From the NCBI GenBank assembly GCA_905221605.1, contig CAJNDS010002184.1, positions 210,501 through 274,500 of the forward strand: 64,000 bases of DNA, written 5' to 3'. Below, one piece after another: positions 11,530-23,090 of the stretch. The notes beneath the pieces were generated by a model, which saw only the letters and a list, made by a program, of their open reading frames with translations, had not been told where the DNA came from and made no database searches. Positions within the stretch are counted from its first letter, which is position 1; each line of letters starts with the position of its first letter. A program made the position numbers and the translations under genes. The DNA is from Symbiodinium natans. Taxonomy: Eukaryota > Sar > Dinophyceae > Suessiales > Symbiodiniaceae.

Positions 11530-12340
11530 AAAAAGGGGTCCCAGGGTCTCAGGGTTTAGGGCGTAGGCGCTTAGGCGCTCAGGCGCTTAGGAGCTTAGGA
11601 GCTTAGGGTTTAGGGTTTAGGGTTTAGGCGCTTAGGCGCTCAGGAGCTTAAGAGCTTAGGAGTTGATGGTTTAGGGTTTAGGGTTTAAGGGATTAGGGGG
11701 TAGGCGCTTAAGCGCGTAGGCGCTTAGGAGCTTAGGAGCCTAGGTTTTAGGGTTTAAGGTCTATAAGGGTTTAGGGGGTAGGCGCTTAGGCGCTCAGGAG
11801 CTTAAGAGCTTAGGAGCCGGGACCCAGGGACCTTCTTTTAAATTTTATCATTTCCTTAAAACCCTTAAAATCTTGAAAGCCCGGGCCTTCTAGATTTTGA
11901 GGGTTTTAAGGTTTTTTCAAAGTTAAAAAGGCGGGGAGGCCCAGCGCCTGCCCCTTAATCCTTAAACCCAAAACCCAGGCTCCTTAGCGCCTAAGCGCCT
12001 ACCCCCTAAACCCTAAACCCTAAGCTCCTAAGCTCCTAAGCTCCTAAGCTCCTGAGTGCCTACCCCCTAGATCCATAAACCCTGAGCTCCAAAGCTCCCT
12101 AAGCTCCTCAGCGCCTACCCCCTAAACCCTTAAACCCTAAACCCTAAGCTCTTAAGCTCCTCAGCGCCTAAGCGCCTACCCCCCAAACCCATAAACCTTA
12201 AATCAAACCCTATAAACCCTAAGCTCCTAGGCTCCGAAACCCAGAAACCTAAACCCCTAACTATAAGCTCCCAAGCTCCTCCTAAGCGCCTCAGCGCCTA
12301 CCCCCCACACCCTGAGACCCCGGGGCCCCTTTCAAATTTT
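11530..12340. repeat. Large inverted repeat of ten-base units
   Basis: Left arm (11.53-11.82 kb) has CTTAGGCGCT, CTCAGGAGCT and TTAGGAGCTT units; right arm (11.96-12.34 kb) has their complements (AGCGCCTAAGCGCCTACCCC, AAGCTCCTAAGCTCC). Outer ends pair as GGGGTCCCAGGGTCTCAGGG with CCCTGAGACCCCGGGGCCCC. The spacer of about 120 bases is itself AT-rich and partly inverted. Confidence 0.75.
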
Positions 12341-12379
12341 AAAATGTTTTACTTCGAACATCCCCACCTTAGGGATTTG

Positions 12380-12775
12380 GATTGGGCTTGGGCACTCCAG
12401 CGAGGGAGTCTCTAAACTGGGCACTCCAGGAAGACTCTACTCCACTCCAGACTCTCTGGGCATTGCAGGGAGTCTCTGGGGTTGGGCACTCCAGGGAGAC
12501 TCTGGGGAAAACTGTGCACTCTAAAAGACTCTGGGGTTGGGCACTCCAGGGAGACTCTGAAAAAACTCTGGGGCTGGGGATTTCGGGAAACTCTGGGCAC
12601 TCCAGGGAGACCCTGGGGTTGGGCACTCCAGGAGTCTCTGGCTGGGCAATTCGGGGAGTCTTGAATTTCTGTAATTGGGCAGTCCAGGGAGTCTCTAGGA
12701 GTAGACCGGGCGAGGAGAAGAGTTCCGGGCGAGGAGAAGAGTTCCGGGCGAGGAGAAGAGTTTAAAATCTAACAA
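12380..12775. repeat. Degenerate tandem repeats, TTGGGCACTCCAGGGAGACTC and a 19-base unit
   Basis: About ten imperfect units TTGGGCACTCCAGGGAGACT with CTGGGG occupy 12.38-12.70 kb. Three near-identical copies of CCGGGCGAGGAGAAGAGTT follow at 12.71-12.77 kb. Long open frames here follow from the repeat. Confidence 0.7.
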
Positions 12776-12854
12776 CCCCACACCGAAGGTGGGGAAAAAC
12801 CCTTGCCTTCTTCTCCGCTGAAATGTTCTAGGCTTTAAGGATTTTGAGAGATTT

Positions 12855-13150
12855 GAATATTTAAAAGAAGCTTTCGTTTTTGAGGTTGAGGGCACGCTAG
12901 GGCTGGCAAAAGTCCTTTGCTAGGGTTTACAAAAAACCCTTTCGCTTAAACGTGTTTACAAAATGCTTTCGTTTTCGAGGATGGGGGCACACCAAGGTTT
13001 ACAAAGATCCTTTCGTTTTTGAAGTTGAGGACACACTAGGGTTTACACAACAACTGACCTTCTGACGTCGCAGGCGTACCAGGTTGATAAACAAACCTTT
13101 CGTTTTTGATGTCGAGGACATATCAAGGTTCAAACCAAGCCTTTCGTGAA
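12855..13150. repeat. Degenerate 60-70 base repeats with CTTTCGTTTTTGAGGTTGAG
   Basis: Four or five imperfect copies of CTTTCGTTTTTGAGGTTGAG followed by GGCACACTAGGGTTTACAAA. Nothing coding is seen from here to 13440. Confidence 0.55.
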
Positions 13151-13499
13151 AAAATGATGGCGCCTTAAGGTTTTGCAAGACAACAGCTTTCGCTAACGTT
13201 GTTGCAGTCTTACGTTTTCAACTCTTTAAGATATTTACCAGGCTACCTGAAGAGCATTTTTGTAAATAAACAGTATGATTGAGGTCTTAGGTCTCCACTC
13301 TAAATTTTGATATTTTGCACTAACCAGAACCAAAACTGTTTGCATCGTTCAGTTACCGTGATGTTTGCCCAACGTTGATATCTTGAGCCTCCTAAATTTT
13401 TTGAAAAAACTCAAGACCTCAATTCGACTCTTCAAAATCTTTAAATCATGGGCCCTCGAACAGAACACCCTTTAAATAGCTCAGTGTGGTTCTTTTATT

Positions 13500-13552
13500 C
13501 ATCGCATCTCTCCCTCTTTCTTTCTCTTTCGCTCTCGCTTTCTCTCTTTCTT

Positions 13553-13592
<40 letters not shown>

Positions 13593-13606
13593 CTTTGTCT
13601 CTGTCG

Positions 13607-13637
<31 letters not shown>

Positions 13638-13680
13638 CCTCCCTCCCTCCCTCCTTCCTTCCTTCCTTCCTTCCATCATC
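13500..13680. repeat. Polypyrimidine microsatellite
   Basis: Runs of CTTT, CT, CCCT and CCTT units. It explains the Leu/Ser-rich and Arg/Glu-rich open frames on the two strands. Confidence 0.85.
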
Positions 13681-13689
13681 CCTTTCTCT

Positions 13690-14680
13690 TCTCCTCTTCC
13701 TTCTGCTTGTTCTTTCCTCTTTCCCGCCCCTCCCGTTTTCTACTTGCCATTCAACAGGGAATGAAAGAAGAAAGTCAAGGATAAGAAAGAGAAGGTACTG
13801 ACAACAGAGGAGCTGGAATTCTCCTTCAAGAAGGAAACAGAACCACAGAAAGTCAAGGGTGAGAAAGAAGTGTGAAGGTACAGACAAGAGAGGGGGAAGA
13901 GGAGGAGTTCTGCTTGATCCTTCTCACTACCCTCTATCTACCTACATCTCTCTGTCAATTTTTTCTCTTGTTGGAAACGGGGGACAGGATCTTACTGTCC
14001 TCTTTTCCCCTCTCGCAGCCTCCCCCCAAACCCCTGGGAGGCCCTTTCAGGGAGCCCCTCAGGGAAGCCCCCTTGCGAAAACTGCAGGCTCCTGGTGGAT
14101 ATTGAAAGAAGCAGATTCACAGAAGAAGGGAAGGCTCGAGAACGACAGATACGGAGCAAGGGATAGAGAAACGGAAAAAGGAGAGAGAAGCAACTATCCT
14201 CTCCAAGCTGTTTTCAGAGTGACCCCAAAGACCGGGGTGGGCGTGAGCTCGCCCCTTGCCACTCGAAAGCCTCCCCTTCTTGAAACAAGCAAAAGGCAGG
14301 AACCCCTTCTTTCAAAGAATCCGTGTCAGAAGAAAAAAGGATACTGCGATAGCCCCTCATTCGTATTTAATTCCTCCCAGATGCTTTCGGCTCTTTTCCT
14401 TGATAGATGAGTGGGTCCGTCCTCTTCTTTTGGGGTGGGAGAGTATATTTTCTTAGAATGAGCCCTTCCGTGTATTCTTAAATCAGAGGTAGCCCGGCCT
14501 ATGTTGAATACAGATAAGGGCGTTGTCCTGAAAGGCTCTCCTGTTCTAAGGAACACCATGAATGATAGAAGCCTTCATTTGAAAAGGAATCAAAGAGCCC
14601 CTCCAGCATTTCAATAGATGACAGGATTTCGCTGTTCTCAGGAATGCTATTGTCTTTAACAAGCTCTCTTTCTCCTTCCT
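13690..14680. other. Polypurine/polypyrimidine region without a supported gene
   Basis: GA- and CT-rich sequence. A frame of 183 codons (13859-14410, plus) lacks recognisable motifs; 13.93-14.1 kb resembles part of the tandem unit downstream (TTCTCTTGTTGGAAACGGGG, then CCTGGGAGGCCC). I call no gene. Confidence 0.4.
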
Positions 14681-17085
14681 TTCGTTCTCCCTCTTCGTGC
14701 GCCCGCTTTCTGCACTCTCCCTTTCTTGCGTCCCTTCTGCGGGCCCTTTCTTCCTCTGTTCCTTTTGTCATTGCGTAGGGGGCATAATTAGACGAAGGGC
14801 AAGGTTAAGCAAGGAGAATGAAGAGAATGATATGATGGAAAGAGGACTTCTCCTGCTCCTTGTAACTACCTTCCACACTTCTCTACATGTCTACATGATC
14901 TTTTCCCTTATTTTTCTTCTTAGCAACACGGGGAAAGGGTCCTCCTCTCACGCCTCTCTTTCACTCTTGGAGGCCCCTGGATGACACTCTCTGAAGGCCG
15001 CCTGAAACTCTTGGGGGATCAGAGGGATGAACAGAAAGCACCAGGGGGCACCGGAGTGAGAGAGATGGAGACAGATAGAGAAGCAAAGAGAAGGAGACAG
15101 TAATCAGGGAGAAGAGGAAGAAGGAAGACAGTGGAAGAGCGACAGATAGGGAAACAGGGTGAAGGAAACAGAAACAATGAAGAACAGGAAGGAGGAAGCG
15201 ACGGTGAAAAGAGGGCCGCTTGGAGAACAAAAAGGAGACAGAGAAGATCAAGAAGAAAAGAGAGCAGGTAGGGCAGGACACTTGTCTTTGTTATCCACTG
15301 TTCCTTTTCCTCATCCCTTACACTTTTTTCCCGAGCATCGCTCACTCCTTTCTTCCACGGTCTTCGTCCTTCATTCCCCCTCTCTATCTCCTATCCTCTC
15401 TCTAGCTCTCCTTCCTTTCTTTTCCCATGTTCGTTCTCATCCTTTCTCCGCTCTCCCTTTTCTCGCGTCCATGCCATGAGCCTTTCCTCCTCTGTTCCTT
15501 TTGTCATAAAGTAGTCATAAAGTAGGAGGATAGAACATGGGCAAGGTTCAGCAAGGAGAATGAAGGGAATGATAAGATGGAAGGAGGACTTGTCCTGCTC
15601 CTTCTAACTACCTTCCACACCTCTCTACATGTCTCTGAGTCTTTGTTCTTTTCTCTTGTTTTTCTTCTTAGCAATGTGGGGAAAGGGTCCTCCTCTCACA
15701 CCTCTCCTTCACACTTGGAGACCCCTTGGGGACGCTCCCTGAAAGCTGCCTGACACTCTTGGGGAAGGCTCAGAGGGTTTGGAGTGTGTGGAAAAAGGCA
15801 GTGCAGGGCCATGTCCAGATCAGTGCCTCGTAAAACAGAAAGGATGAGCAATAAACGGAAAACGCCGGGGGGCGCCGGAGAGAGAGAGAGAGAGAGATGG
15901 AGACAGATAGAGATCAGGGAGAAGAGGAAGAAGGAAGACAGCGGAAGAGGGACAGCGTGGCAACGGGGTGAAGGAAGCAGAAGCAATGAAGCAGGAGAAG
16001 CAGGAAGCGATGGTGAAAACAGGATCACTTGGAGAACAAAAAGGAGACAGAGAAGATCAAGAAGAAAAGAGAACAGGTAGGGCAGGACACTTGTTTTTGT
16101 TATCCACTGTTCATTTTCCTCACCCTTACGCTTATTTCCCGAGCATCGCTCACTCCTTTCTTCCACGGTCTTCGTCCTTCATTTCTCCTCTCTATCTTTC
16201 TATCCTCTCTCTAGCTCTCCTTCCTTACTCTTCCCATGTTCGTTCTCCTCCTTTCTCGGCTCTCCCTTTTATCGCCTCCATTCCATGAGCCTTTCCTCCT
16301 CTGTTCCTTTTGTCATTACGTAGGGGGATAGAACACGGGCAAGGTTAAGCAAGGAGAATGAAGGAATGATAAGATGGAAGGAGGACTTGTCCTGCTATAA
16401 CTACCTTCCACACCTCTCTACATGTCTCTGAGTCTTTGTTCTTTTCTCTTGTTTTTCTTCTTAGCAATGTGGGGAAAGGGTCCTCCTCTCACACCTCTCC
16501 TTCACTCTTGGAAGCCCCTTGGGGACGCTCCCTGAAGGCTGCCTGAAACTCCTGTGGAGGCTTAGAGGAGTTTGGAGTGTGTGGAAAGAGGCAGTGCAGG
16601 GCCAGGTCCAGAACAGGGCCCATCGTTTGTACAGGGTCTGCCTCGTATAGTCAGAAAGGATGAGCAATGAACAGAAAACACCGGGGGGCTCCGGAGTGAA
16701 AGAGATGGAGACAGATGGAGAAGCAAAGAGAAGGAGACAGTAGTCATGAAAAAAGGAAGAAGGGAGACAGTGGAAGAGCGACAGATAGGGAAACAGGGTG
16801 AAGGAAAAGGATGAAGCGATGGTGAAAAGAGGGCCGCTTGGAGAACAAAAAGGGGTGAGAGAAGATCAAGAAGAAAAGAGAATAGGTAGGGCAGGACACT
16901 TGTTTTTGTTATCCACTGTTCCTTTTCCTTTCCCCTTACACTTTTCTCCCGAGCATCGCTCACTCCTTTCTTCCACGGTCTTTGTCCTTCATTTCTCCTC
17001 TCTATCTTTCTATCCTCTCTCTAGCTCTCCTTCCTTACTCTTCCCATGTTCGTTCTCCTCCTTTCTCCGCTCTCCCTTTTCTGAG
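14680..17085. repeat. Tandem repeat of three 0.74-0.80 kb copies
   Basis: GCAAGGTTAAGCAAGGAGAA starts at 14799, 15541 (one change) and 16339, each followed by CTACCTTCCACACNTCTCTACATG, then by the polypurine GAGACAGATAGAGAAGC segment, and by CACTTGTNTTTGTTATCCAC and GAGCATCGCTCACTCCTTTC. Strong purine/pyrimidine strand bias changes side within each unit. A partial copy precedes at about 14.68 kb. Overlapping open frames on both strands are not convincing genes. Confidence 0.75.
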
Positions 17086-17089
17086 AGAC

Positions 17090-18420
17090 GGACCATGTGG
17101 ATAAAAAGTAATTAGATGACATCATGCATCCAATGACTGCACTTCACGCTTCTTGGCACCTCCTTGGTGTCCTTTTCGCTGATGTTCGAAAGGATATGAA
17201 TTTCGTGCAGTGGAACGAATAGACTAGGGAAGACCAGGGCAAGAAGAGTGGCCTCTTGTTCGCATAAACCCTAAGCCTAAACCCTAAACCCCATGATGAA
17301 AATCCCGAGCTCAAGAGGCTAATTAACCCTTAAGCAGACAAACCCTACCCATTCATCTCTAGGTTAACCCGAAAACCGACAACGAACCCTTAAACCCTTA
17401 AGTCCTAAGTACTAAATGCTAAACTCAAATCCCTATAAAACATTCGATGCCTCTGCCCAACCCAAACCTGGGCAGGAGAAGTTCAACCACGCCGCCGAGT
17501 TTTTTTGAAGGGTTGTTTCTTAAGTTTTTATTCTGTTTAAAATATAAAACAAAAGGGGTTGCCAAATAATACACAAAGGTCCATGCCACTTAGGGCTTTA
17601 GGGTGTTTAGGAGCTTCGGGTATAGGGCTTAGGGGGTGTCAGGGGATTAAGAGTCGTACCCCTAAGAGGTTCCCTGAACATACTCCGAATGTGGCCCTCA
17701 TATTGCCTTAGAGGATCCTCAAAGGTTTCAGGTCTTCTGATTCAAGTGTGGGCTGCTTCTGGGGAGGGATTTGAGGGTTTTTGAAGGGGTTTAAAAAGTA
17801 GGGGTTCAGGGTTGAGGGTATTGCTTGTTTTGTTTTTTCGGTTTCCGGCCTTCTGCTTAAGGGGTCGGCTTAGGGAGGGATGACAGGGTTTAAAGGCTTT
17901 CAGGTATGAGGGTTTAGGATGTACCCATCTAGTATATACTTGGGCCTTAAATGGGGTTCGTATCCAGTAGCTTCAGGGCCCAAATCTCTACTGTATGGGT
18001 ACATGGACCCATGGGGTTGTTGACGGATCCTCTGCGCAGACTTATCTGGAAACTGGTACCCTGTTCTTTCGAGTCCTTGTCTGAAACTCACTATAAGGTC
18101 CTCGAAGGCCGACTGCCACAAAGCCAGAAAGAAAGAGATCCCATGAGCCCGATAGGGGTTTCCCTAAACCCTAACCCAAAACCCTAAACCCCAAACCCTA
18201 ACCCTAGAAAAGCTAAACCATAAACCCTTCAAGGTTTAAGGTTTGAGGGATTAGGATTTGAGGTTTCGGGTTTTTCTAGGGATTAGGATCTATGGTTTAG
18301 GGCTTTCAGGGTCCTGGGTTGAGGGTTGTAGGGTTTAGGCTTGCTAGGGCCTTTGGGCAAAAGTTTTGAGGTTTGAGGGTCTAATCCTAAACCCTAAACC
18401 CTAAACCCTAAACCCGAAAC
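17090..18420. other. Mixed unique and degenerate telomere-type sequence
   Basis: Telomere-type repeats resume near 17265. Apart from the family E element at 17.92-18.01 kb I see no exon-like island with both splice signals. Confidence 0.4.
17919..18013. mobile_element. Inverted-repeat element, family E copy 2
   Basis: Same hairpin as the 58.4 kb copy with scattered differences (TAGTATATACTTGGGCCTTA; right end GGGTACATGGACCCATG). Confidence 0.66.
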
Positions 18421-18471
18421 CTGTCTTGCCTCTTGCCGCGCGAAGTTGAGCGAGGACAGGGACTGATCCGC
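18421..18471 (-). CDS. UBX domain exon 4, ADQSLSSLNFARQEARQ
   Basis: Seventeen codons in phase 0, acceptor CAAAAAG|GCG, donor CAG|GTTTCG. ADQSLSSLNFARQEARQ fits the end of a UBX domain, (D)-x-x-(S/T)L-x-x-(L)-x-(L/F)-x-(P)-x-(E). The final strand (usually L-F-V) would be in a further exon that I did not identify. Confidence 0.58.
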
Positions 18472-18639
18472 CTTTTTGAGGCCAAGTGTTCCAGGGCTTT
18501 GGGGTGTTTCAGGCATCGAGGGTTTAGGGTTTAGGGTTTAGGGTTTAGGGTTTAGGGTTTAGGGTTTAGGGTTTACGGTTTGGGGTTTAGGGCTTGGGGT
18601 TTGGACCCTATGTCCTATGTAAACCCTTAAGCCGTAAAC

Positions 18640-18716
18640 CTGGTAGTTTCGGAAGTTTCGGCTGTTTGGCATTAGTTTCGGCTGCTTGGCGTTGATGGTC
18701 TCCATGTTTGTGTGAG
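18640..18716 (-). CDS. Possible exon between UBX exons 3 and 4
   Basis: An open frame (METINAKQPKLMPNSRNFRN) lies between acceptor CCCTCAAG and donor CAG|GTTTAC, entering in phase 1 and leaving in phase 0. Its entry phase does not match UBX exon 3, and a UBX domain needs only a short loop here. It contains a duplicated CCGAAACT unit. Possibly intronic. Confidence 0.25.
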
Positions 18717-19795
18717 CTTGAGGGGAACTCTTCGAATTTAACGCCAGTTTTGGGGTGCCCTACACCCTGTACCCTAAACCCTATATGTAAATCTCTGGAT
18801 TAAACAAATCGGATCCATGAAAGGGACGGAAGTTCAGAGAACCTTCCATGCAAGATTGAGAGATGTCGATGCACCAGGGTGCCTTACGTGCCTCGACCTT
18901 TATGAAATGCGGTCATTTTGGGATTCAGGATACCCCACCCTAAAGAGAGGCCAACAAACCTTAAGCACGTAAAATAAAACGCCGAGCTTAACCCTAAACC
19001 CTCAACCGAAGAATCGATGCAGAAGAATAACTCCGGAAGGCCATAGATTTTCGGGTGTTGCAATCCCCCTCTCCCTAAGAGCGCGGGTTTGGGATTTACA
19101 GCTTTGGGATTCACAAAAAGAACCAAAGTATGTCTAGGGAGTTAGGGTTGAGGGCTAGGTTTTAGGGTCCAGATTTGAAGGCTTCGATTGCAAGTAAGCT
19201 TGTACCTACGACCGTAAAACGTATGCAAATGTTAGCAGGCTGTTGGCGCCTCGTCCGGCCCCAACTCGCGACAATGGCCTGGCCTGGGGGGCAGGGGAAA
19301 CCCCAAATCCTAAAGCCTAAACCCCAAACCATATAAACCCTCAACCCTTCTAAAGGTGCCGCAGTATACCCAAGCCGGGACCCAAGCTTAGAGTTTAGAG
19401 GTGCAGGAGCAGGTGGTACATCTACTTAGAAAGGCGTGCGTGGGCAGCGACTGTGGTACTCCAATACTTGGTAGCCGTAACCATATTATCATAAGGGTAC
19501 CCTAATTGGGGTTGGCTACTTTATGTCGGAACCTTGACCCAAAACAAAACAAGAAAGGGCACCACTGGGCTACCAAGCAAAGGGCTTAGGACATAGATTT
19601 TGAGAAGTGACCTCACCCTAAACTACTAAATGCTTTAGACCCCCCCCCCCCCCACAACAAAAAAACATACAAAAAACACAACTCTCTTCCTTATAAGGGC
19701 AATACGGGGATCATGCCTTCTATTTTCTTCGGGGTTTAGGGTTTAGGGCTTAGGGTTCCAAACAGAAGTACATGCTCTCAAACCCCGCTCTCTGC

Positions 19796-19862
19796 ACCCC
19801 TCTGAGCCCAAGGCCACTTCTGCACCAGGCGGAAGTCGCCAGGCTCCGCGAAGGCATCGGGC
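19796..19862 (-). CDS. UBX domain exon 3, PDAFAEPGDFRLVQKWPWAQ
   Basis: Acceptor GAGCTCAG|G, then one base completing a codon and PDAFAEPGDFRLVQKWPWAQ, ending at a GC donor in phase 0. The stretch matches the UBX strand F-x-L-x-(T)-x-(F/Y)P-x-R; here the usual P-R-R is P-W-A-Q-R. The family's P-before-turn is kept. Confidence 0.68.
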
Positions 19863-20803
19863 CTGAGCTCACAGCTTCGTTAAGGGTTTAGGGTTTAGGG
19901 TTTAGGGTTTAGGGTTTAGGGTTTAGGGTTTAGGGTTTAGGGTTTAGGGTTTAGGGGTTAGGGGTTTAGGGGTTGGGGTTTAGGGTTAAGGGCATTAGGA
20001 TCCTAAGCCCTAAGCCCTCAACCCTCAAGCCCGTAAGCCCTCAAGCCCTCCCTCGAGGATGGCAAAGCGCATCCTGCTTGAGAGGTTTGATCCAGCCTTG
20101 TGGCCACCCATGGGCAGGGTTTAGGTTTTAGGGTTTAGAGTTTAGGGTTTAGGGTTTGGGGTTTGGGGTTTGGGGTTTGGGGTTTGGGGCTTGGGGCTTG
20201 GGGTTTGGGGTTTGGGGTTTGGGGTTTAGGGTTTAGGGTTTCGGGTTTGGGGTTTGGGGTTTTGGGTTTTGGGGTTTTGGGGTTTCGGGTTTGGGGATGA
20301 GTGCACGGGTTTTGCTGAAGGATTCGCTGCCACGCGCTGCAGATTTCTTTGCTGACGCTGCCGTGGCAGGTGCCAGAGTAACGACCAATACTCTGTCCCA
20401 AAAGCTTAAAACGCCTAAGCCGCGAACCCCTACATGCGCAAGAGCCTAAACCCTGAACTTACTACTATGGTTTTGTGGGCTTAGAATTGCCAATCAGGGT
20501 TTGGATTGAGGGGCTAGGGGTCTATTTTCGGGTCCAGGATTCAGGGACTGAATGGCACCCTCATCCCTTTTTACTCTAAACCCAGGAAGTTTTGGGCTTT
20601 GTGGGTTCGGGGTTAAGTTTACAGAAGCTCAAGTTTTCCCTCTCACTTGAATCAAAGGACTCCCCCCAAGATGCTCTTGAAACTGAAGCGTGCTCCCTCT
20701 AAACCTGTAACCGTAAACCCTGAACCCTGAACCCTGAACCCTGAACCCTGAACCCTGAACCCTAAACCCTAAACCCTAAAGCATTGAAATGGGGACCAAG
20801 ATC

Positions 20804-20838
20804 TGAGTTGCGATCTCTGATTCCACCCACGTCAAGAC
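20804..20838 (-). CDS. UBX domain exon 2, VLTWVESEIATQ
   Basis: Eleven codons plus two bases, acceptor ACTCTGCAG|GTC in phase 0, GA donor in phase 2. VLTWVESEIAT supplies the UBX helix that follows the first hairpin (L-x-x-(V/L)-x-x-(F/W)V), and the split codon joins to PDAFAEPGDF. Confidence 0.66.
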
Positions 20839-21020
20839 CTGCAGAGTCGTTTAGGGTTTAGGGTTTACGGTTTTAGGTTCAGGGTTTAGGGTCTAAGGCA
20901 CATATCAACCCAAGTATGTGGCTGTGTGTGGGTTGTGACCGCACTTACGGTCTAGCAGGACTACAAGTACCCAGAACCTCTCAGCAGGCTTCTCAGGCTT
21001 TAGGGTTTAGGGTTTATTAA

Positions 21021-21133
21021 GGGGGATAAGGAGGGACCCCTAGAAGGGACACTGAATCTTATTCCCCTACACAACCCTTATATTACCTTATTAACCCCTA
21101 AGGTCCCTTAGAAGGGTCCCTCCTTTAGTCCCC
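21021..21133. mobile_element. Inverted-repeat element, family F
   Basis: GGGGATAAGGAGGGACCCCT and GGTCCCTTAGAAGGGTCCCT...AGTCCCC form an imperfect hairpin; TTATTCCCCTACACAACCC lies inside. A relative at 56.82-57.01 kb is interrupted by TTTAGGG-type repeats. Confidence 0.55.
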
Positions 21134-21982
21134 TAAACAGTAAACCCCTGCCAGCTCAGTGTTGCCTATGAGGCCAGCCCCCCCCCCCCCCCCCCCCCCC
21201 CCCCCTCTCCCCCTCCCAACACGGTGAAGGGTTTCGGGTTAGGGTTTAGGGTTTAGGGTTTAGGGTTCAGGGTTTAGTGTTTAGGGTATAGGGTTTAGGG
21301 TTCAGGGTTCAGGGTTCAGGGCTCAGGGTTCAGGGCTTATTAAAGGGTTCAGGGCCTAGAGCTTAGGGTTTAGGGTTCAGGACCGCTTGTGAAATTTGCC
21401 TTCTGCCACCATCGGCGCAGGACGACGAAGCTACTTCAGGGGTCATTAGGAGCACTTGGAGACGAACCCTAAACCCTAAACCCTAAACCCTAAACCCTAA
21501 ACCCTAAACCCTAAACCCTAAACCCTAAGCCCTAAGCCCTCAGCCTTAAGCCCTAAACCCTAAACCCTAAACCCTAAACCCTAGCCACACAACGCTCGAG
21601 CACTAGACGAACCCTAAGCAAAAGCCCTAAACCCCAAACCCTGAATCTACGAAATCTACAGAAGCCCTAAATCCCTCCATAGTCTACACGAGGGCACCCT
21701 TGACCCTAAACCCTACAAGCTTGCAAACCCCAAGGCCTGAACCCAAAAAGCCTCCGCCTCCAAACCCTGTAAACCCTACACTGCGCCCCTAAACACCTTC
21801 TGAGATTCTGAACCCTCCACCCTGAGCCCCAAAAGCCTCTAAACCCTAAGCCCAAAACCCTAAGCCCAAAACCCTAAACCCCAAACCCTAAACCCTAAAC
21901 CCAAAACCCAAAACCCAAAACCCAAACCCTAAACCCTAAACCTAAACCCTAAACCCCAAACCCTAAACCCTAAACCCTCGGC

Positions 21983-22057
21983 CTGCTGCAGCGGGGCGCT
22001 GCGGGCAAATCGCCGCTGCAGGCGGCTGCCGGCTGGGAGGCGCAGCAAGAGCTGCAC
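21983..22057 (-). CDS. UBX domain exon 1
   Basis: Twenty-five codons, phase 0 at both ends, acceptor AACCCAG|GTG, donor CAG|GCCGAG. VQLLLRLPAGSRLQRRFARS and a following APLQQ match the first two strands of a UBX domain, (I/V)-x-(I)-x-RLP-x-G-x-R-x-x-RRF. The exon sits between a CCCTAAA array below and a TTTAGGG array above, within about 20 bases on each side. Confidence 0.78.
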
Positions 22058-22064
22058 CTGGGTT

Positions 22065-22530
22065 GGGGTTTAGGGTTTAGGGTTTAGGGTTTAGGGTTTA
22101 GGGTTTAGGGTTTAGGGTTTAGGGTTTAGGGTTTAGGGTTTAGGGTTTAGGGTTTATGGTTTCGGGTTTAGGGTTTAGGGTTTAGGGTTTAGGGTTTAGG
22201 GTTTAGGGTTTAGGGTTTAGGGTTTAGGGTTTAGGGTTTAGGGTTTAGGGTTTGGGGTTTGGGGTTTGGGGTTTAGGTTTTAGGGGTTCAGGGCTTAGGG
22301 CTTAGGGCTTAGGGTTTAGGATTAAGGGTTTAGGGTTTTTAGGGTTTTTCGTGTTTTTAGTGTTTCTAGGGTTTAGGGTTCGGGGTTTAGGGTTTGGGGT
22401 TTGGGGTTTAGGGTTCAGGGTTTAGGGTTTATGGTTAGGGAGTTGGGGTTGAGGGTTGAGAGTAGGGGTTTGGGGTTTAGGGTTTAGGGTTCGGGTTTGG
22501 GGTTTGGGGTTTGGGCAGGGTTTAGGGCTT
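22065..22530. repeat. Long TTTAGGG array
   Basis: Nearly pure TTTAGGG from 22070 to about 22250, then variants. It starts about ten bases after the acceptor side of UBX exon 1, so it lies inside the intron. Confidence 0.88.
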
Positions 22531-22559
22531 CGGCTTTAGGGTTTAGGTTTAGGGCACCT

Positions 22560-23090
22560 ATCCTGGGTTCCTTTGAAAGGCAAAATGCTATACTTGGTGT
22601 GTAAGGGGTACTCGAAATTCTGGTCAATCCAGGTGTTCTCGGGTTGTGTGTAGGGCTTAATGCGTTTATGTTTAGGAGCTTAGGGCTTTGGGCGCATAGG
22701 GCGGTTGAAGTGTAAAAATATTCTGGGTTGTAGGGCTTGAGGTCTATGACAGGCTGTTGTGGGCTATATGGGGGTTTCTGAAATCGGGGTACCTCATTGA
22801 TGCAAGTACATGGGCGAGCTGTCTAGCAACGCCCACGTGGTACAACGCATCGGGAAGGACTTCTTGTGCGGAAAACTCATCAATGTCCGCTTGATCGGCC
22901 CAGAGCATGCTTTACCAAACACTGCCACTGCAAGACTGTCGAAAGGACATACTGCACGTCACGTACACGATCTTCCTGCATCCACGACGCAGCCATGGCA
23001 AGTGCCTCATGGATCTGATGTGCTCCCGTGCACGGCGGACTACACCGCGGGACCCCTGCCTGTGTCATGCTCCCGAAGAAGGGTTTAGGG
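22560..23090. other. Non-repetitive stretch in a UBX-gene intron
   Basis: Open frames of 60-90 codons on both strands (plus 22810-23088; minus 22880-23068, with DRVRDVQYVLSTVLQ). It lies between UBX-gene exons that join without it, so I treat it as intron. Confidence 0.35.

Noticed and set aside
13446-13887. Leu/Ser-rich and Arg/Glu-rich open frames
   Set aside because: They are read from the CT/GA microsatellite.
14697-17115. Open frames repeated in each tandem copy (for example GEQKGDREDQEEKR on the plus strand)
   Set aside because: Open on both strands in several frames, purine-biased, and changed by frameshifts between copies; no sign of protein-level conservation that I can judge.
21385-21465. 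Open island between UBX exons 1 and 2
   Set aside because: The UBX domain is continuous without it and all three minus frames are open, so it is not informative.
22065-22260. Regular short repeats as a CRISPR array
   Set aside because: No spacers; it is a tandem TTTAGGG array in a eukaryotic context.
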